Source of the DNA: CAWALV01 sp963782965
Lineage (GTDB): Bacteria > Actinomycetota > Actinomycetes > Acidothermales > Acidothermaceae
Assembly: GCA_963782965.1 (NCBI GenBank)
Contig: CAWALV010000002.1
Location: 992,001 to 1,056,000 of the forward strand
Reading direction: 5' to 3'
DNA length: 64,000 nucleotides
The translations under genes were made by a program, and so were the position numbers. The notes beneath the pieces are model-generated. The model was given only the letters and a program-made list of their open reading frames with translations. It ran no database searches and had not been told where the DNA came from. Positions 56,054 through 64,000 of this stretch are shown one piece after another; position 1 is the first letter of the stretch; each line of letters opens with the position of its first letter.

Positions 56054-57942
56054 CCGGGCCGACCCTCGACGCGCCGTCGTCGCGCCTGGCAGCGGGCGTC
56101 GGCCGCGCCAGCGCCTGGTGGGGGTCGCGGCGGCAGGGCAGTGCCACACCGCTGTTGCTCTTCGCCGGAGTCTTCGTTCTGAGCGTCGTCTACTTCTTGC
56201 CGAGCTGGTCCATGGGATCGTCGACGACCTGGCCGGGTCACGTCGGCGATCCCGAGCAGAACCAGTGGTTCCTCGCGTGGGTGCCGTACGCGATCGGCCA
56301 TGGCATCGATCCGTTCGTGACGCACTACGTGCTCTATCCGTCGGGTGTGAACCTGATGTGGAACACCTCGGAGCTGTTCCCGGCGTTGGTCGTCTCGCCG
56401 ATCACTGTGCTGTTCGGTCCCACCGTCGCCTACAACGTCGTGTTGTTGCTCGGCCCGCCGACGGCAGCGGTCGCCGCGTACGCGGCTCTTCGCCGTTGGG
56501 CGTCGCCACCGTCGGCAGCTGTCGGCGGGCTGCTGTTCGGCTTCTCTCCGTTCTTCGTCCGCCAAGCGCAAGACCATCTGCACCTTTCCGTCCTCGCCTT
56601 TGTGCCCCTCATGCTGTTGATGTTCGACGAGGTGTTCATTCGGCAGCGCTGGGCGCGCTGGAAGACCGGGCTGCTGCTCGGACTCGTCGCGTTGGCTCAG
56701 TACTTCACCGCAACCGAACTGTTCGCGCTCGACGCGCTGGTGGCGGGCATCGCGCTGGTGATCCTCGCTGTCGTGTATCGCAATCTCGTCGCGAGCAAAG
56801 TGCGGTATGCGTTCGCCGCGCTCGGCATCGGCGCTGCCGTTTTTGTCGTTCTCGCTGCGTATCCGTTGTGGGTGCAGTTCAGGGGGCCGCTGCGGGTTCC
56901 GCAGACCATCCATGCGCCCGACGTCTACGTCAACGATCTGGCCAACGTGGTGACCCCTGTCGGAGATTGGCTTTCCGTCGGTACCCAGCACGGCCTCGTG
57001 CAGTCGTGGACCGGTAACGCCGGTGAGTGGAACGGCTACCTCGGATTCCCGCTGATACTCCTGTGCATCGCGGCGATGGCCTTGTACCGGCGCCGGGCCG
57101 TCGTCTGGCTTTCCTTCACGCTTCTCGTCGTCGTCGAGGTCTTGTCGCTCGGGCCGTCGTTGCACGTCGGCGGTCATGGCGGGCGCACGCCACTTCCTTG
57201 GCGGCTCGTGACGCATCTGCCGTTCATGAACAACGCCTTGCCGAACCGGCTCGCGGTCTATACCGACCTGCTGGCCGCGCTGCTCGTCGCCGTCCTCATC
57301 GACGGCGTGTTGCGGCGTCGCGTTCCCGCCCAGCGGGCGGTCGGTTCGGGCGCCTGGGGCCATTCCAGCCAGCCCGGCGGGCTCAGCAGGTTCGACTGGC
57401 TGCGTCGCCGGCAACTGCGCTGGAGCTACCTGCGATGGGGGCGGGTCGCCGTCGGCGTGGGTGTCATCCTTGCGGTTCTCGCGTGGGTGCCGACGGGCCC
57501 CGACGTGACGACCGTTGGCCAGCCGGCGTACTTCGCTGCCGGCGGTGAGGTGAACCAGGTGCCGCACGGCACGGTGGCGGTCGTGCTGCCCTGGGTTCAA
57601 GGCCCCGGCACCGAGCATGCGGAGCTATGGCAGGCCCGAGCCGGCATGCCGGTGCGCATGCCCGAGGGCTACATGATCGTTCCGGGGTTGCACTACGGCG
57701 AACCCGGGCCTACATACGAGGCTTTTGCCAACATATCGGCCGGCGTGCCGCAGGCGTCCCCGACGCTGTCGACGTCCCTCGCGACTGCTGTGCGGCAGGA
57801 GTGGCGCGGCTGGGGCGTGCAGCTCGTCGTCGTGGGGCCGGGCTACTACGACCAGCGGATGGTGACCGCGATGGTCACGCAGGTCCTGGGCGGTATGCAG
57901 CCACGCTGGACGGGTGGCGTGGCGGTGTTCGATCTTTCGTGA
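56050..57942 (+). CDS. large polytopic membrane protein, GT-C-like
   Basis: 630 aa from GTG 56050. About ten hydrophobic segments, with an early extracytoplasmic loop GHVGDPEQNQWFLAWVPYAI carrying an acidic DPEQ reminiscent of the DxD/ExD loop of GT-C transferases, then THYVLYPSGVNLMWNTSELF, FGFSPFFVRQAQDHLHLSVL and a soluble C-terminal part (TVAVVLPWVQGPGTEHAELW). Such proteins use polyprenyl-phosphate sugars outside the membrane; substrate unknown. It lies between a DPM1-like gene and a SQD1-like gene. Intact. Confidence 0.8.
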   Translation: MTGPTLDAPSSRLAAGVGRASAWWGSRRQGSATPLLLFAGVFVLSVVYFLPSWSMGSSTTWPGHVGDPEQNQWFLAWVPYAIGHGIDPFVTHYVLYPSGVNLMWNTSELFPALVVSPITVLFGPTVAYNVVLLLGPPTAAVAAYAALRRWASPPSAAVGGLLFGFSPFFVRQAQDHLHLSVLAFVPLMLLMFDEVFIRQRWARWKTGLLLGLVALAQYFTATELFALDALVAGIALVILAVVYRNLVASKVRYAFAALGIGAAVFVVLAAYPLWVQFRGPLRVPQTIHAPDVYVNDLANVVTPVGDWLSVGTQHGLVQSWTGNAGEWNGYLGFPLILLCIAAMALYRRRAVVWLSFTLLVVVEVLSLGPSLHVGGHGGRTPLPWRLVTHLPFMNNALPNRLAVYTDLLAALLVAVLIDGVLRRRVPAQRAVGSGAWGHSSQPGGLSRFDWLRRRQLRWSYLRWGRVAVGVGVILAVLAWVPTGPDVTTVGQPAYFAAGGEVNQVPHGTVAVVLPWVQGPGTEHAELWQARAGMPVRMPEGYMIVPGLHYGEPGPTYEAFANISAGVPQASPTLSTSLATAVRQEWRGWGVQLVVVGPGYYDQRMVTAMVTQVLGGMQPRWTGGVAVFDLS

Positions 57943-58053
57943 CGGGGTATCGCAGCGGGACTGACGCCGCGGCTGTACGGGCACGGGTGGGTCACGTTAT
58001 CCGCGGGTAAGCTGGCCGCGACACGGGGGCCACTGTGCGATCTGGGAGATTCG

Positions 58054-59229
58054 ATGCGGATCCTCGTTCTTGGCGGCGACGGGTTTTGTGGCTGGCCGAC
58101 CTCGTTGCATCTGTCCCAGCAGGGCCACGACGTTCACATCGTCGACAACTTCGCGCGCCGGAACGCCGACATCGAACTCGAGGCGTCGTCGCTCACCCCC
58201 ATCACACCGATGGGCACCCGGCTGCGGGCGTGGCACGACGTGAGCGGGCGCGAGATCGCGTTCTCCCGATTCAACGTGGCCGACAACTACCACCGGTTGC
58301 TCACGTTGCTGCAGGACTGGCAGCCCGATGCGGTTGTGCACTTCGCGGAGCAGCGGGCCGCGCCGTACTCGATGAAGTCGTCGTGGCACAAGCGTTACAC
58401 GGTGAGCAACAACCTGAACGCGACGAACAACGTGCTCGCGGCGATCGTCGAAGCCGAGCTCGATGTGCACGTCGTCCATCTCGGCACGATGGGTGTCTAC
58501 GGCTACGGCACCGCCGGTGTGAAGATCCCCGAGGGTTACCTGCGAGTGCAGATCCCGACTGACGACGGCAAGGTCGTCGAGTCAGAAATCCTGTACCCGC
58601 CGAACCCCGGCTCGATCTACCACATGACGAAGACGCAGGACCAGCTGCTCTTCGCGTACTACAACAAGAACGACGGCGTTCGGGTCACCGACCTGCACCA
58701 GGGCATCGTGTGGGGCACCCAGACCGACGAGACGCGCCGCGACGACCGGCTCATCAACCGGTTCGACTACGACGGCGACTACGGCACCGTCTTGAACCGC
58801 TTCTTGATGCAGGCCGCGATCGGGTACCCGTTGACGGTCCACGGATCGGGCGGGCAGACCCGTGCGTTCATCAACATCCAAGACACCGTGCGCTGCATCC
58901 AGTTGGCCATCGAGAACTCGCCGCAGCCGGGCGAACGCGTTCGGGTGTTCAACCAGATGACCGAGACGCATCGGATTTCCGATCTGGCGAAGGTCGTCGC
59001 GGAGTTGACGGGCGCCGAGATCGACCACGTCGAGAATCCGCGCAACGAGGCGGAGTCGAACGAGTTGTTCGTCGAGAACCGGCAGCTGCTCGAACTCGGC
59101 CTCGACCCGATCACGCTCGAAAACGGGCTGCTCGCCGAGATCACCGAGATCGCGCGCAAGTACGCCGACCGGGCCGACGTCGACAAGATTCCGTGCCGTT
59201 CGTTGTGGCGGCCCAAAGCCGAACACTGA
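58054..59229 (+). CDS. UDP-sulfoquinovose synthase-like NAD-dependent epimerase/dehydratase
   Basis: 391 aa, ATG 58054 with GGGAGA upstream. RILVLGGDGFCGWPTSLHLS (NAD motif GGDGFCG) at the N-terminus, HFAEQRAAPYSMKSSWHKRY, VHLGTMGVYGYG (catalytic Thr), GSIYHMTKTQDQLLFAYYNK (catalytic Tyr and Lys), VTDLHQGIVWGTQTDETRRD and VHGSGGQTRAFINIQDTVRC. These are specific for SQD1/SqdB and archaeal Agl3, which make UDP-sulfoquinovose from UDP-glucose and sulfite. Sulfoquinovosyl lipid is typical of phototrophs; here a sulfonated surface glycan or lipid is possible. Sulfite chemistry is inferred. Confidence 0.88.
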   Translation: MRILVLGGDGFCGWPTSLHLSQQGHDVHIVDNFARRNADIELEASSLTPITPMGTRLRAWHDVSGREIAFSRFNVADNYHRLLTLLQDWQPDAVVHFAEQRAAPYSMKSSWHKRYTVSNNLNATNNVLAAIVEAELDVHVVHLGTMGVYGYGTAGVKIPEGYLRVQIPTDDGKVVESEILYPPNPGSIYHMTKTQDQLLFAYYNKNDGVRVTDLHQGIVWGTQTDETRRDDRLINRFDYDGDYGTVLNRFLMQAAIGYPLTVHGSGGQTRAFINIQDTVRCIQLAIENSPQPGERVRVFNQMTETHRISDLAKVVAELTGAEIDHVENPRNEAESNELFVENRQLLELGLDPITLENGLLAEITEIARKYADRADVDKIPCRSLWRPKAEH

Positions 59230-59339
59230 CTTTGGCGGGGGAGGCCGAGGCGCTCGTCGGGGCGTGCCGTGAGCGCCGGGGCGATGCGCTGATGCAACGG
59301 TTACGCGATGCGCTGAGCGCCGGTCCGCCGTGGAGCCGC

Positions 59340-60569
59340 CTATGCCGGCACGCGCGAGAAGGATGCGCCCACCCATAGCGCGGTCGCGAGGACGCCGTAC
59401 GCCGCACCGGCGACGCTGACGCCGGACCAGCCCCACGTGTCGTAGGCGAGCACCGAGAGCAGCGAACCGGTGGTGCCGCCCGCGAAATACGCCGTCATAT
59501 ACGCCGACGTCAACCGGGCGCGAGCCTCGGGCCGTAACCGGTAGATCTGGCTCTGGTTGCTGATGTGCACGCCTTGCACGGCCAGGTCGAGCAGCACGAT
59601 CCCGACCACGAGCATCGCCACCGTGTGCGCGCCGAGCCAGAGCGGTAGCCACGACAGCGCCAGCAACGAGACACCGATACCTGTGGTGGTGCGCTGGTGG
59701 CCGGCGTCCGACAACCGGCCTGCAACGTTCGCGGCGATTGCGCCTGCGGCTCCGACCAGACCGAAGAGCCCGATGATGCCGGTCGAGTAGTGGTACGGCG
59801 AGCCGGCGAGCAGGAACGCGAGTGTGGTCCAAAGCATGCTGAACGTGCCGAAGGTCAAGACGCCGTAAGCCATCCGCAGCCGGAGCACGGGCTCCTCTTG
59901 CACCAACCGCCAGGTCGAAGCGAGCAGCCGCGGGTAGGAGAGCCCGGCCGGGGCGTGATCACGCGGCAACCGCACCCGCAGGGTGAGCGCGCACAGCAGC
60001 ATCAGCCCGGCCGCGGTCCAGTACACGCTGCGCCAGCCGCCGAACTCGGCGAGGTACCCGGCGGCGGCCCGCGCGACCAGGATGCCGAGCAACAGCCCGG
60101 CCATCACCGTTCCGACGACGCGCCCGCGCTCGCCGTCCGGCGCGAGTGACGCCGCGAGCGGCACCAGGACCTGCGCCACCACCGACGTCAGGCCGATCAT
60201 CGCCGCGAGCGCGAGCAACGCGGCCGGCGAACGCGCGAAGCCGAACCCCGCCAGGCCGAGCGCGGTGAGAACGAACAGTCCCACGATCAACCGGCGTCGT
60301 TCGATCAAGTCACCGAGCGGCAGGAGGAAGATCAGCCCGGCCGCGTAGCCGAGCTGGGCGACGGTCACGATCAACCCGGCGCTGCTGCCGCGCAGGTGCA
60401 GGTCCTGTTTCAGCAGGGCGAGCAGCGGTTGCGCGTAGTAGAGGCTGGCCACCGCGAGGCCCGTCGCCACGGAGAGAAGCAGGACGAGCGAGCGATCGAG
60501 GTGCCGCGGCGGGGGCGCCTGGCCGAGGGTGGTGTTGCTTGCGGGCGTCGCCGTCACGGGACTAGTCAA
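59340..60569 (-). CDS. MFS transporter
   Basis: About 409 aa with twelve hydrophobic segments; start TTG 60569 or GTG 60557. VASLYYAQPLLALLKQDLHL after helix 1, LLPLGDLIERRRLIVGLFVL between helices 2 and 3 (the GDLxxRRR motif), and GVHISNQSQIYRLRPEARAR in the second half. This subgroup (YgaY/AraJ-like) includes drug and sugar exporters with unassigned substrates. It has no obvious link with the neighbouring genes. Confidence 0.9.
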   Translation of the reverse strand: MTSPVTATPASNTTLGQAPPPRHLDRSLVLLLSVATGLAVASLYYAQPLLALLKQDLHLRGSSAGLIVTVAQLGYAAGLIFLLPLGDLIERRRLIVGLFVLTALGLAGFGFARSPAALLALAAMIGLTSVVAQVLVPLAASLAPDGERGRVVGTVMAGLLLGILVARAAAGYLAEFGGWRSVYWTAAGLMLLCALTLRVRLPRDHAPAGLSYPRLLASTWRLVQEEPVLRLRMAYGVLTFGTFSMLWTTLAFLLAGSPYHYSTGIIGLFGLVGAAGAIAANVAGRLSDAGHQRTTTGIGVSLLALSWLPLWLGAHTVAMLVVGIVLLDLAVQGVHISNQSQIYRLRPEARARLTSAYMTAYFAGGTTGSLLSVLAYDTWGWSGVSVAGAAYGVLATALWVGASFSRVPA

Positions 60570-60715
60570 CCCGACCTACCCGCGTGCTCTTCCCCGCCCT
60601 CTTGTGGGCAATCTCTCGACAGTTCCATGACATTCCTTCGGATGCGGGGTGCCGCGTGCCGACAACTGGTTATGGTGCGGCTCACGGCTGCACCTCGACC
60701 CGATGAGGACGACGC

Positions 60716-60982
60716 ATGGCACCACCCAGCACGACGCTGGCACGGCGCAGCACGACGCTTCGGCGACTGGTCGAAGCGACGCTCAGCCTGCTCGCCTGCG
60801 CGGCCACCGCCGCCGTCGTCCTGTGGTTCTACGACTGGGTGAGCCGCTGGTACGTCGTCGTCGCAGTGATGCTGGTAGTGGTGTCGGCGGTGGTGTTCGT
60901 CGAGCGAGTGGCCAAGCCGGCGGCGTCCGCGATCGCCGATCATGAAGTGCCGGGCGATCCGGTCACCGATCTCCCCTCCTGA
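60716..60982 (+). CDS. small hypothetical membrane protein
   Basis: 88 aa, ATG 60716 with GAGGA 6-7 nt upstream. A basic N-terminus (LARRSTTLRRLVEATLS) precedes two helices, LLACAATAAVVLWFYDWV and YVVVAVMLVVVSAVVFVERV, then a polar acidic tail. No family recognised. A typical small integral protein; good ribosome site and coding bias make it credible. Confidence 0.6.
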   Translation: MAPPSTTLARRSTTLRRLVEATLSLLACAATAAVVLWFYDWVSRWYVVVAVMLVVVSAVVFVERVAKPAASAIADHEVPGDPVTDLPS

Positions 60983-61009
60983 CGACGCCTCGCGACTCAC
61001 GGTTCGCGC

Positions 61010-61056
61010 CAGCATGTAGGAATTTCGTCACCTATAACAGAAATTCCTACATGCTG
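61010..61056 (+). repeat. palindromic element, family B, left of the second DUF559 gene
   Basis: Perfect 16-bp stem: arms 61010-61025 (CAGCATGTAGGAATTT) and 61041-61056, with the loop CGTCACCTATAACAG. It lies 28 bp after the small membrane protein gene and 152 bp before the DUF559 gene. The interval 61057-61208 holds a GC-rich degenerate repeat of GCTGAGG and no gene. Confidence 0.95.
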
Positions 61057-61208
61057 AGGAGGCCGTGCCCGCTGAGGGCCGAGGCCGCGGCTGCTGAGGC
61101 CGGGCCGCGCCTGCTGCTGACGGGCCGCGCCCGCTGAGGTCGCGTTTTCCACAGTTGCCGCGCTGACCATCAGCGAGCGGCCGCTCCGCTCGGCCAGGAT
61201 CGTCGTCC

Positions 61209-62195
61209 ATGCCTCCCCACCTCGACCCAGAGCTCGTCGCGCGCCTGGAGTACCTGCTCGACGAGCAGGAGCAGGTCGTGTCACGGCGGCAGCTCGTTGG
61301 GATCGGGTTTCCGGACGTCGCGGTGCGGACGCGGCTGCGGTCGAAGCTGTGGCAGCGCGGCTTCCCGGGCACCTACATCACGCACAACGGCGCGGTGAGC
61401 TATCTGGCGACTGCGTGGTCGGGATTGTTCTACGCCGGCGAGGGTGCGCTCCTGAGCTACCAAACCGCTGCCTACATCGACCGGCTTCTCGACACCACGC
61501 CACCGGCCGTCCACGTGAGCGTGCCGTCGCACCGGCGGGTTGTGCCGCAGCCGGGCCTCATCGTGCACCACAGTGCCCGCCTGGGCGAGCAAGCGCGGTT
61601 GCAGCCGGGCCCACCACGGACCGGCGTCGAGGAAACGGTGCTCGACCTCGTCGCTGAGCAGCAGCGTCGCGACGATGTCGCCGCGCTGATCACGAGCGCA
61701 TGCCAGCGTCGGCTCACCACGCCGGAACGGTTGCGCGCCGCGGGTCGGGCGCGCCCGCGGATGCGTTGGCGCGGGCTGGTCGTCGAATTGCTCGAAGACG
61801 CAGCGGCCGGCGTCGATTCGGTGCTCGAACGCCGCTACTACCGCGATGTCGAGCGGGCACACGGGTTGCCGCGGGGCAGTCGCCAGCACTTCGTCGTCCG
61901 CAATGGGCGCCGCGAATACCGCGACGTCGTATACGACGAGTACGCGGTCGTCGTCGAGCTCGATGGGTTGGCCTACCACCAGGGCGAGCGGTTGCTCGCC
62001 GACCGGGCCCGCGACAACGCAGGCGTCGCGCGCGGCGAAGTCTCGTTGCGCTATGTGTACGCCGACGTCGCGTTCACGCCGTGCGAGACATCGGTGCAGG
62101 TCGCCGCGGTCCTCCGGCAGCGGGGCTGGGACGGCGAGTGGCAGCCGTGTCCCCGCTGCCGCGAACCATCCCGGCCCAAATTTCCCCGACGCTGA
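61209..62195 (+). CDS. wHTH plus DUF559 (PD-(D/E)XK nuclease-like) protein
   Basis: 328 aa, ATG 61209 without a clear ribosome site. N-terminal winged-helix AbiEi-like region: VVSRRQLVGIGFPDVAVRTR, LRSKLWQRGFPGTYITHNG, GALLSYQTAAYIDRLLDTTP, HVSVPSHRRVVPQPGLIVHH. The C-terminal DUF559-like nuclease domain shows GVDSVLERRYYRDVERAHGL, the acidic YRDVVYDEYAVVVELDGLAY with YHQ, and LADRARDNAGVARGEVSLRY. A paralogue of the gene at 37282, sharing architecture but distant in sequence. Bracketed by family B palindromes. Function unproven. Confidence 0.82.
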   Translation: MPPHLDPELVARLEYLLDEQEQVVSRRQLVGIGFPDVAVRTRLRSKLWQRGFPGTYITHNGAVSYLATAWSGLFYAGEGALLSYQTAAYIDRLLDTTPPAVHVSVPSHRRVVPQPGLIVHHSARLGEQARLQPGPPRTGVEETVLDLVAEQQRRDDVAALITSACQRRLTTPERLRAAGRARPRMRWRGLVVELLEDAAAGVDSVLERRYYRDVERAHGLPRGSRQHFVVRNGRREYRDVVYDEYAVVVELDGLAYHQGERLLADRARDNAGVARGEVSLRYVYADVAFTPCETSVQVAAVLRQRGWDGEWQPCPRCREPSRPKFPRR

Positions 62196-62233
62196 GGCTT
62201 GCTCGCGCCCCGAGGCTCGCCCCGCCCCGAGGT

Positions 62234-62264
62234 AGGAATTTCGTCACCTATGACAAAAATTCCT
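62234..62264 (+). repeat. palindromic element, family B, right of the second DUF559 gene
   Basis: Arms 62234-62241 (AGGAATTT) and 62257-62264 around CGTCACCTATGACAA, the same loop orientation as at 61010; the outer stem has diverged. The minus-strand glycosyltransferase at 62248 takes its stop codon TAG and last codons from inside this element. Confidence 0.9.
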
Positions 62265-63601
62265 TCAGGCTGACTCGGCGCGGTCGCGCACGCGCGGCGG
62301 GCGACCGCCGAGCGGGCCGCGCCGGCCGCGCCGGCCGCTGCCGGCCGCGCCGGCCGCGCCGGCCGCGCCGGCCGATGGGGGCGGCGGTGAGGGAGCAGAA
62401 CAGCGCGTCGTACTCCTCGGCGACCTGCCGCGGTGTGGCCGCCTGCTCGACGAATGCGCGCCCGGACGCCGACATCGCGGCCCGCTGCGCCGGGTCGTCG
62501 AGCAACCTGCGCAGCGCCGCGACGAACGCGGCCGGCTCTTCCGGTGGCACCGCGATGCCCGCGCCGGCCGATTCGACGAGCCGCTGCACCTCACTGCCCT
62601 GGTCGACGCTCGCGAGCACCGGCCGGCCGGCCGCCAGGATCGAGTACGTCTTCGACGGCACGCTCGACCGCGACAGCCCGCGCTTCAGCGGGACGACGTG
62701 AACGTCGGCCGCCGCCAGTACCTCCGGCAGCCGTTCGACCGGCTGCATCGGAGCGAACCGTACGTTCGGCAGCCCATGAGCGGCTGCCCGCAACTCGCCG
62801 AGAGTCGACCCGCCGCCGTTGACGACGTACACCACGTCGTCTCGATCGGCCGTGGCTCGCGCAGCGTCGATCAGCAACTCCAGCGATTGCGACAACCCGA
62901 CGTTGCCGGCGTACATCACGACCGTCTTGCCGGTGAGGTCGTACTGCTCGCGATAGGAATTCTCGCGCTCACCGGGCTTGCACGTCGGCGATGTCGACGA
63001 AGTTGGGGATCACGTGCAGCCGCTCTGGTTCCCGCATCTTCGCGGCGAGGTTGTCGCGCATGCCCTGCGACAGCACGGTCACGGCCGCGCACCGTGCGTA
63101 CGACCAGCGTTCGAGCGCCGAGGCGGCGGCGATCACCCGGCGTCCCCGCAGCAGGCCCAACTCGACCGCGACGTCGGGGAACACGTCTTGCACGTTCAGC
63201 ACGAGTGGCGCGCGCCGGGCCAGCGAAGCCAGCCAACCGGTCGCCGCCATCGGCAGCGGTGGTGTCATCGCGAACGCGACGTCGACCGGCCGCCCGATCG
63301 CGCTCGCTGCGGCGCTCAGCGCGCAGAAGCCGGCGAACCCCAGCGCTCGCTTCGGAATGTTCTTCTTGTCACCGGTCGGAAACGGGTGCACGCGGGTGAC
63401 GTAGCCCCACGGTTTGCGCTCGCGCCGAACCGGTCGCCCCTGCCATTCGGCGACGACGGCGTGGTGCTCGTACCACGGCAGTGCGGTGACCACCTCGATG
63501 TCGTGCCCGAGCGCGCCGAGCTCCTCCACCAGTCGCGACCCGATGAGCCCGGTCGGTGCGACGTCGGGGGTGAAGTGGGGGAGGACGGCCAGGATTCTCA
63601 T
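62248..63601 (-). pseudogene. WbuB-like GT4 glycosyltransferase, one frameshift
   Basis: About 450 aa. ATG 63601 (MRILAVLPHFTPDVAPTGLI) overlaps the upstream gene (ATGA). Then LGHDIEVVTALPWYEHHAVV, LVLNVQDVFPDVAVELGLLR and ERLHVIPNFVD. After an indel near 62980 come VMYAGNVGLSQSLELLIDAA, NVRFAPMQPVERLPEVLAAA and the donor helix SVPSKTYSILAAGRPVLASV. This is the WbuB/WcaI type that adds L-fucosamine-like or related sugars. The last 40 residues are an Arg/Gly/Pro/Ala tail from a 9-bp repeat, plus the palindrome (SLKEFLS). Confidence 0.88.
62314..62374. repeat. 9-bp GC repeat in the 3' end of a glycosyltransferase gene
   Basis: About seven copies of GCCGCGCCG-type units in 60 bp. On the minus strand they encode RRGRRGRRG and RPARPARPA, a basic tail unlike the GT4 family, so it was probably added by slippage. 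Confidence 0.7.
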
Positions 63602-64000
63602 GCGCTCGCTCTCTGGTACGCCTCGACGAGGGCATCGACCGGGTCGGCCTGCGCCAGGTGTGCTGCCCGCGTCATGCCTGCCCGGCTCAACCGGTCGCGT
63701 TCTGCCGGCTCGTCGAGCACCCGGCCGATCGCCTGCACCCAGCCGGGCACATCGTCTGGCCCGACGAGGAGCGCTGCCTCGCCGACCACCGATGGCAACG
63801 CCGCGGCGTCAGCCGCGATCACCGGGCAGCCCGCCGACATCGCCTCTATCACCGGTAGGCCGAATCCTTCGAAACGAGAGGGAAAAGCGAGCACAGCCGC
63901 TTCAGCGTACAGCGCTGCCAGCGTCTCCTGTGGCACGTAGCCGAGTGTGTGCACGCGGCCGGCGATCCCGAGTTCGTCGGCCAGCGTCGCGAGCCGACGC
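63598..64000 (-). CDS. GT4 glycosyltransferase, 5' end beyond the window
   Basis: The C-terminal 134 codons of a GT4 enzyme whose start lies past 64000. VHTLGYVPQETLAALYAEAA, the donor-binding segment FPSRFEGFGLPVIEAMSAGC, VIAADAAALPSVVGEAALLV and a normal C-terminus. The stop TGA at 63598-63600 overlaps the next gene's ATG. It is the third GT4 of the same style as those at 22776 and 39660; likely part of an operon continuing outside the window. Confidence 0.93.
   Translation of the reverse strand, partial: RRLATLADELGIAGRVHTLGYVPQETLAALYAEAAVLAFPSRFEGFGLPVIEAMSAGCPVIAADAAALPSVVGEAALLVGPDDVPGWVQAIGRVLDEPAERDRLSRAGMTRAAHLAQADPVDALVEAYQRASA

Noticed and set aside
55603..57618. 671-codon minus-strand frame
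   Set aside because: Antisense to the intact membrane protein; its sequence is a low-complexity Arg/Gln/Glu/His mixture with no domain.

Overview
The window is high-GC DNA from an actinobacterium. The evidence is the GC-rich codon usage, many GTG and TTG starts, GTGA/ATGA gene overlaps, -10-like boxes placed 5-8 nt before start codons (leaderless mRNAs), LytR-CpsA-Psr (LCP) proteins, a long-form PyrF, and a purK-purE-acyl-CoA dehydrogenase order like mycobacterial purK-purE-fadE25. I cannot name the genus. I see no tRNA, rRNA, CRISPR array, prophage or conjugation genes.

Layout. 0-13.4 kb is mostly intact housekeeping: purK, purE, a GAF protein, a broken YCII gene, a glyoxalase-like protein, a CoA-binding protein, UDP-glucose dehydrogenase, acyl-CoA dehydrogenase, a luciferase-like oxidoreductase, pyrF, a thioesterase, a complete IS481-family element, then two LCP ligases. 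13.6-19.8 kb holds dTDP-rhamnose genes rmlA, rmlB and rmlD (rmlC is not here) and two polytopic membrane proteins. 20-37.2 kb is a surface-glycan export and wall-remodelling region: an amidase, an ABC-2 polysaccharide exporter (wzm/wzt), a methyltransferase, a very large GT2-GT4 glycosyltransferase, more GT4 enzymes, a SpoIID-type protein and a GH18-type protein. The three secreted wall enzymes share the same C-terminal repeat of about 105 residues. 37.3-42 kb has a wHTH/DUF559 nuclease-like gene bracketed by palindromes and three glycosyltransferases. 42.2-49.2 kb carries three cell-wall-binding-repeat-2 (CWB2) surface proteins, a decayed vapBC pair and a fragment of a fourth CWB2 gene. 49.5-64 kb contains lipid-linked sugar genes (two DPM1-like GT2s, GtrA, an LPG-synthase-like membrane protein, PIG-L deacetylase, GNAT), a hydroxyacyl-CoA dehydrogenase, a sulfoquinovose-synthase-like epimerase, an MFS transporter, a second palindrome-bracketed DUF559 gene and two GT4s.

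How it fits together (inference). Nucleotide sugars (UDP-glucuronate, dTDP-rhamnose intermediates, perhaps UDP-sulfoquinovose) feed glycosyltransferases. Wzm/Wzt exports the chains, LCP proteins attach them to peptidoglycan, and secreted amidase, SpoIID and GH18 enzymes with a shared repeat remodel the wall.

The most unusual signal is in intergenic DNA. Three families of short palindromic or dyad repeats recur. Two of them bracket the two DUF559 nuclease-like genes, each gene with its own hairpin family, resembling REP/RAYT architecture but with a different enzyme.

Caution. Many genes from 16 to 34.6 kb, and a few later ones, carry single-base frameshifts while all frames together encode clean conserved domains. 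Most look like sequencing or assembly indels. Coordinates of such genes are given for the whole reconstructed locus.
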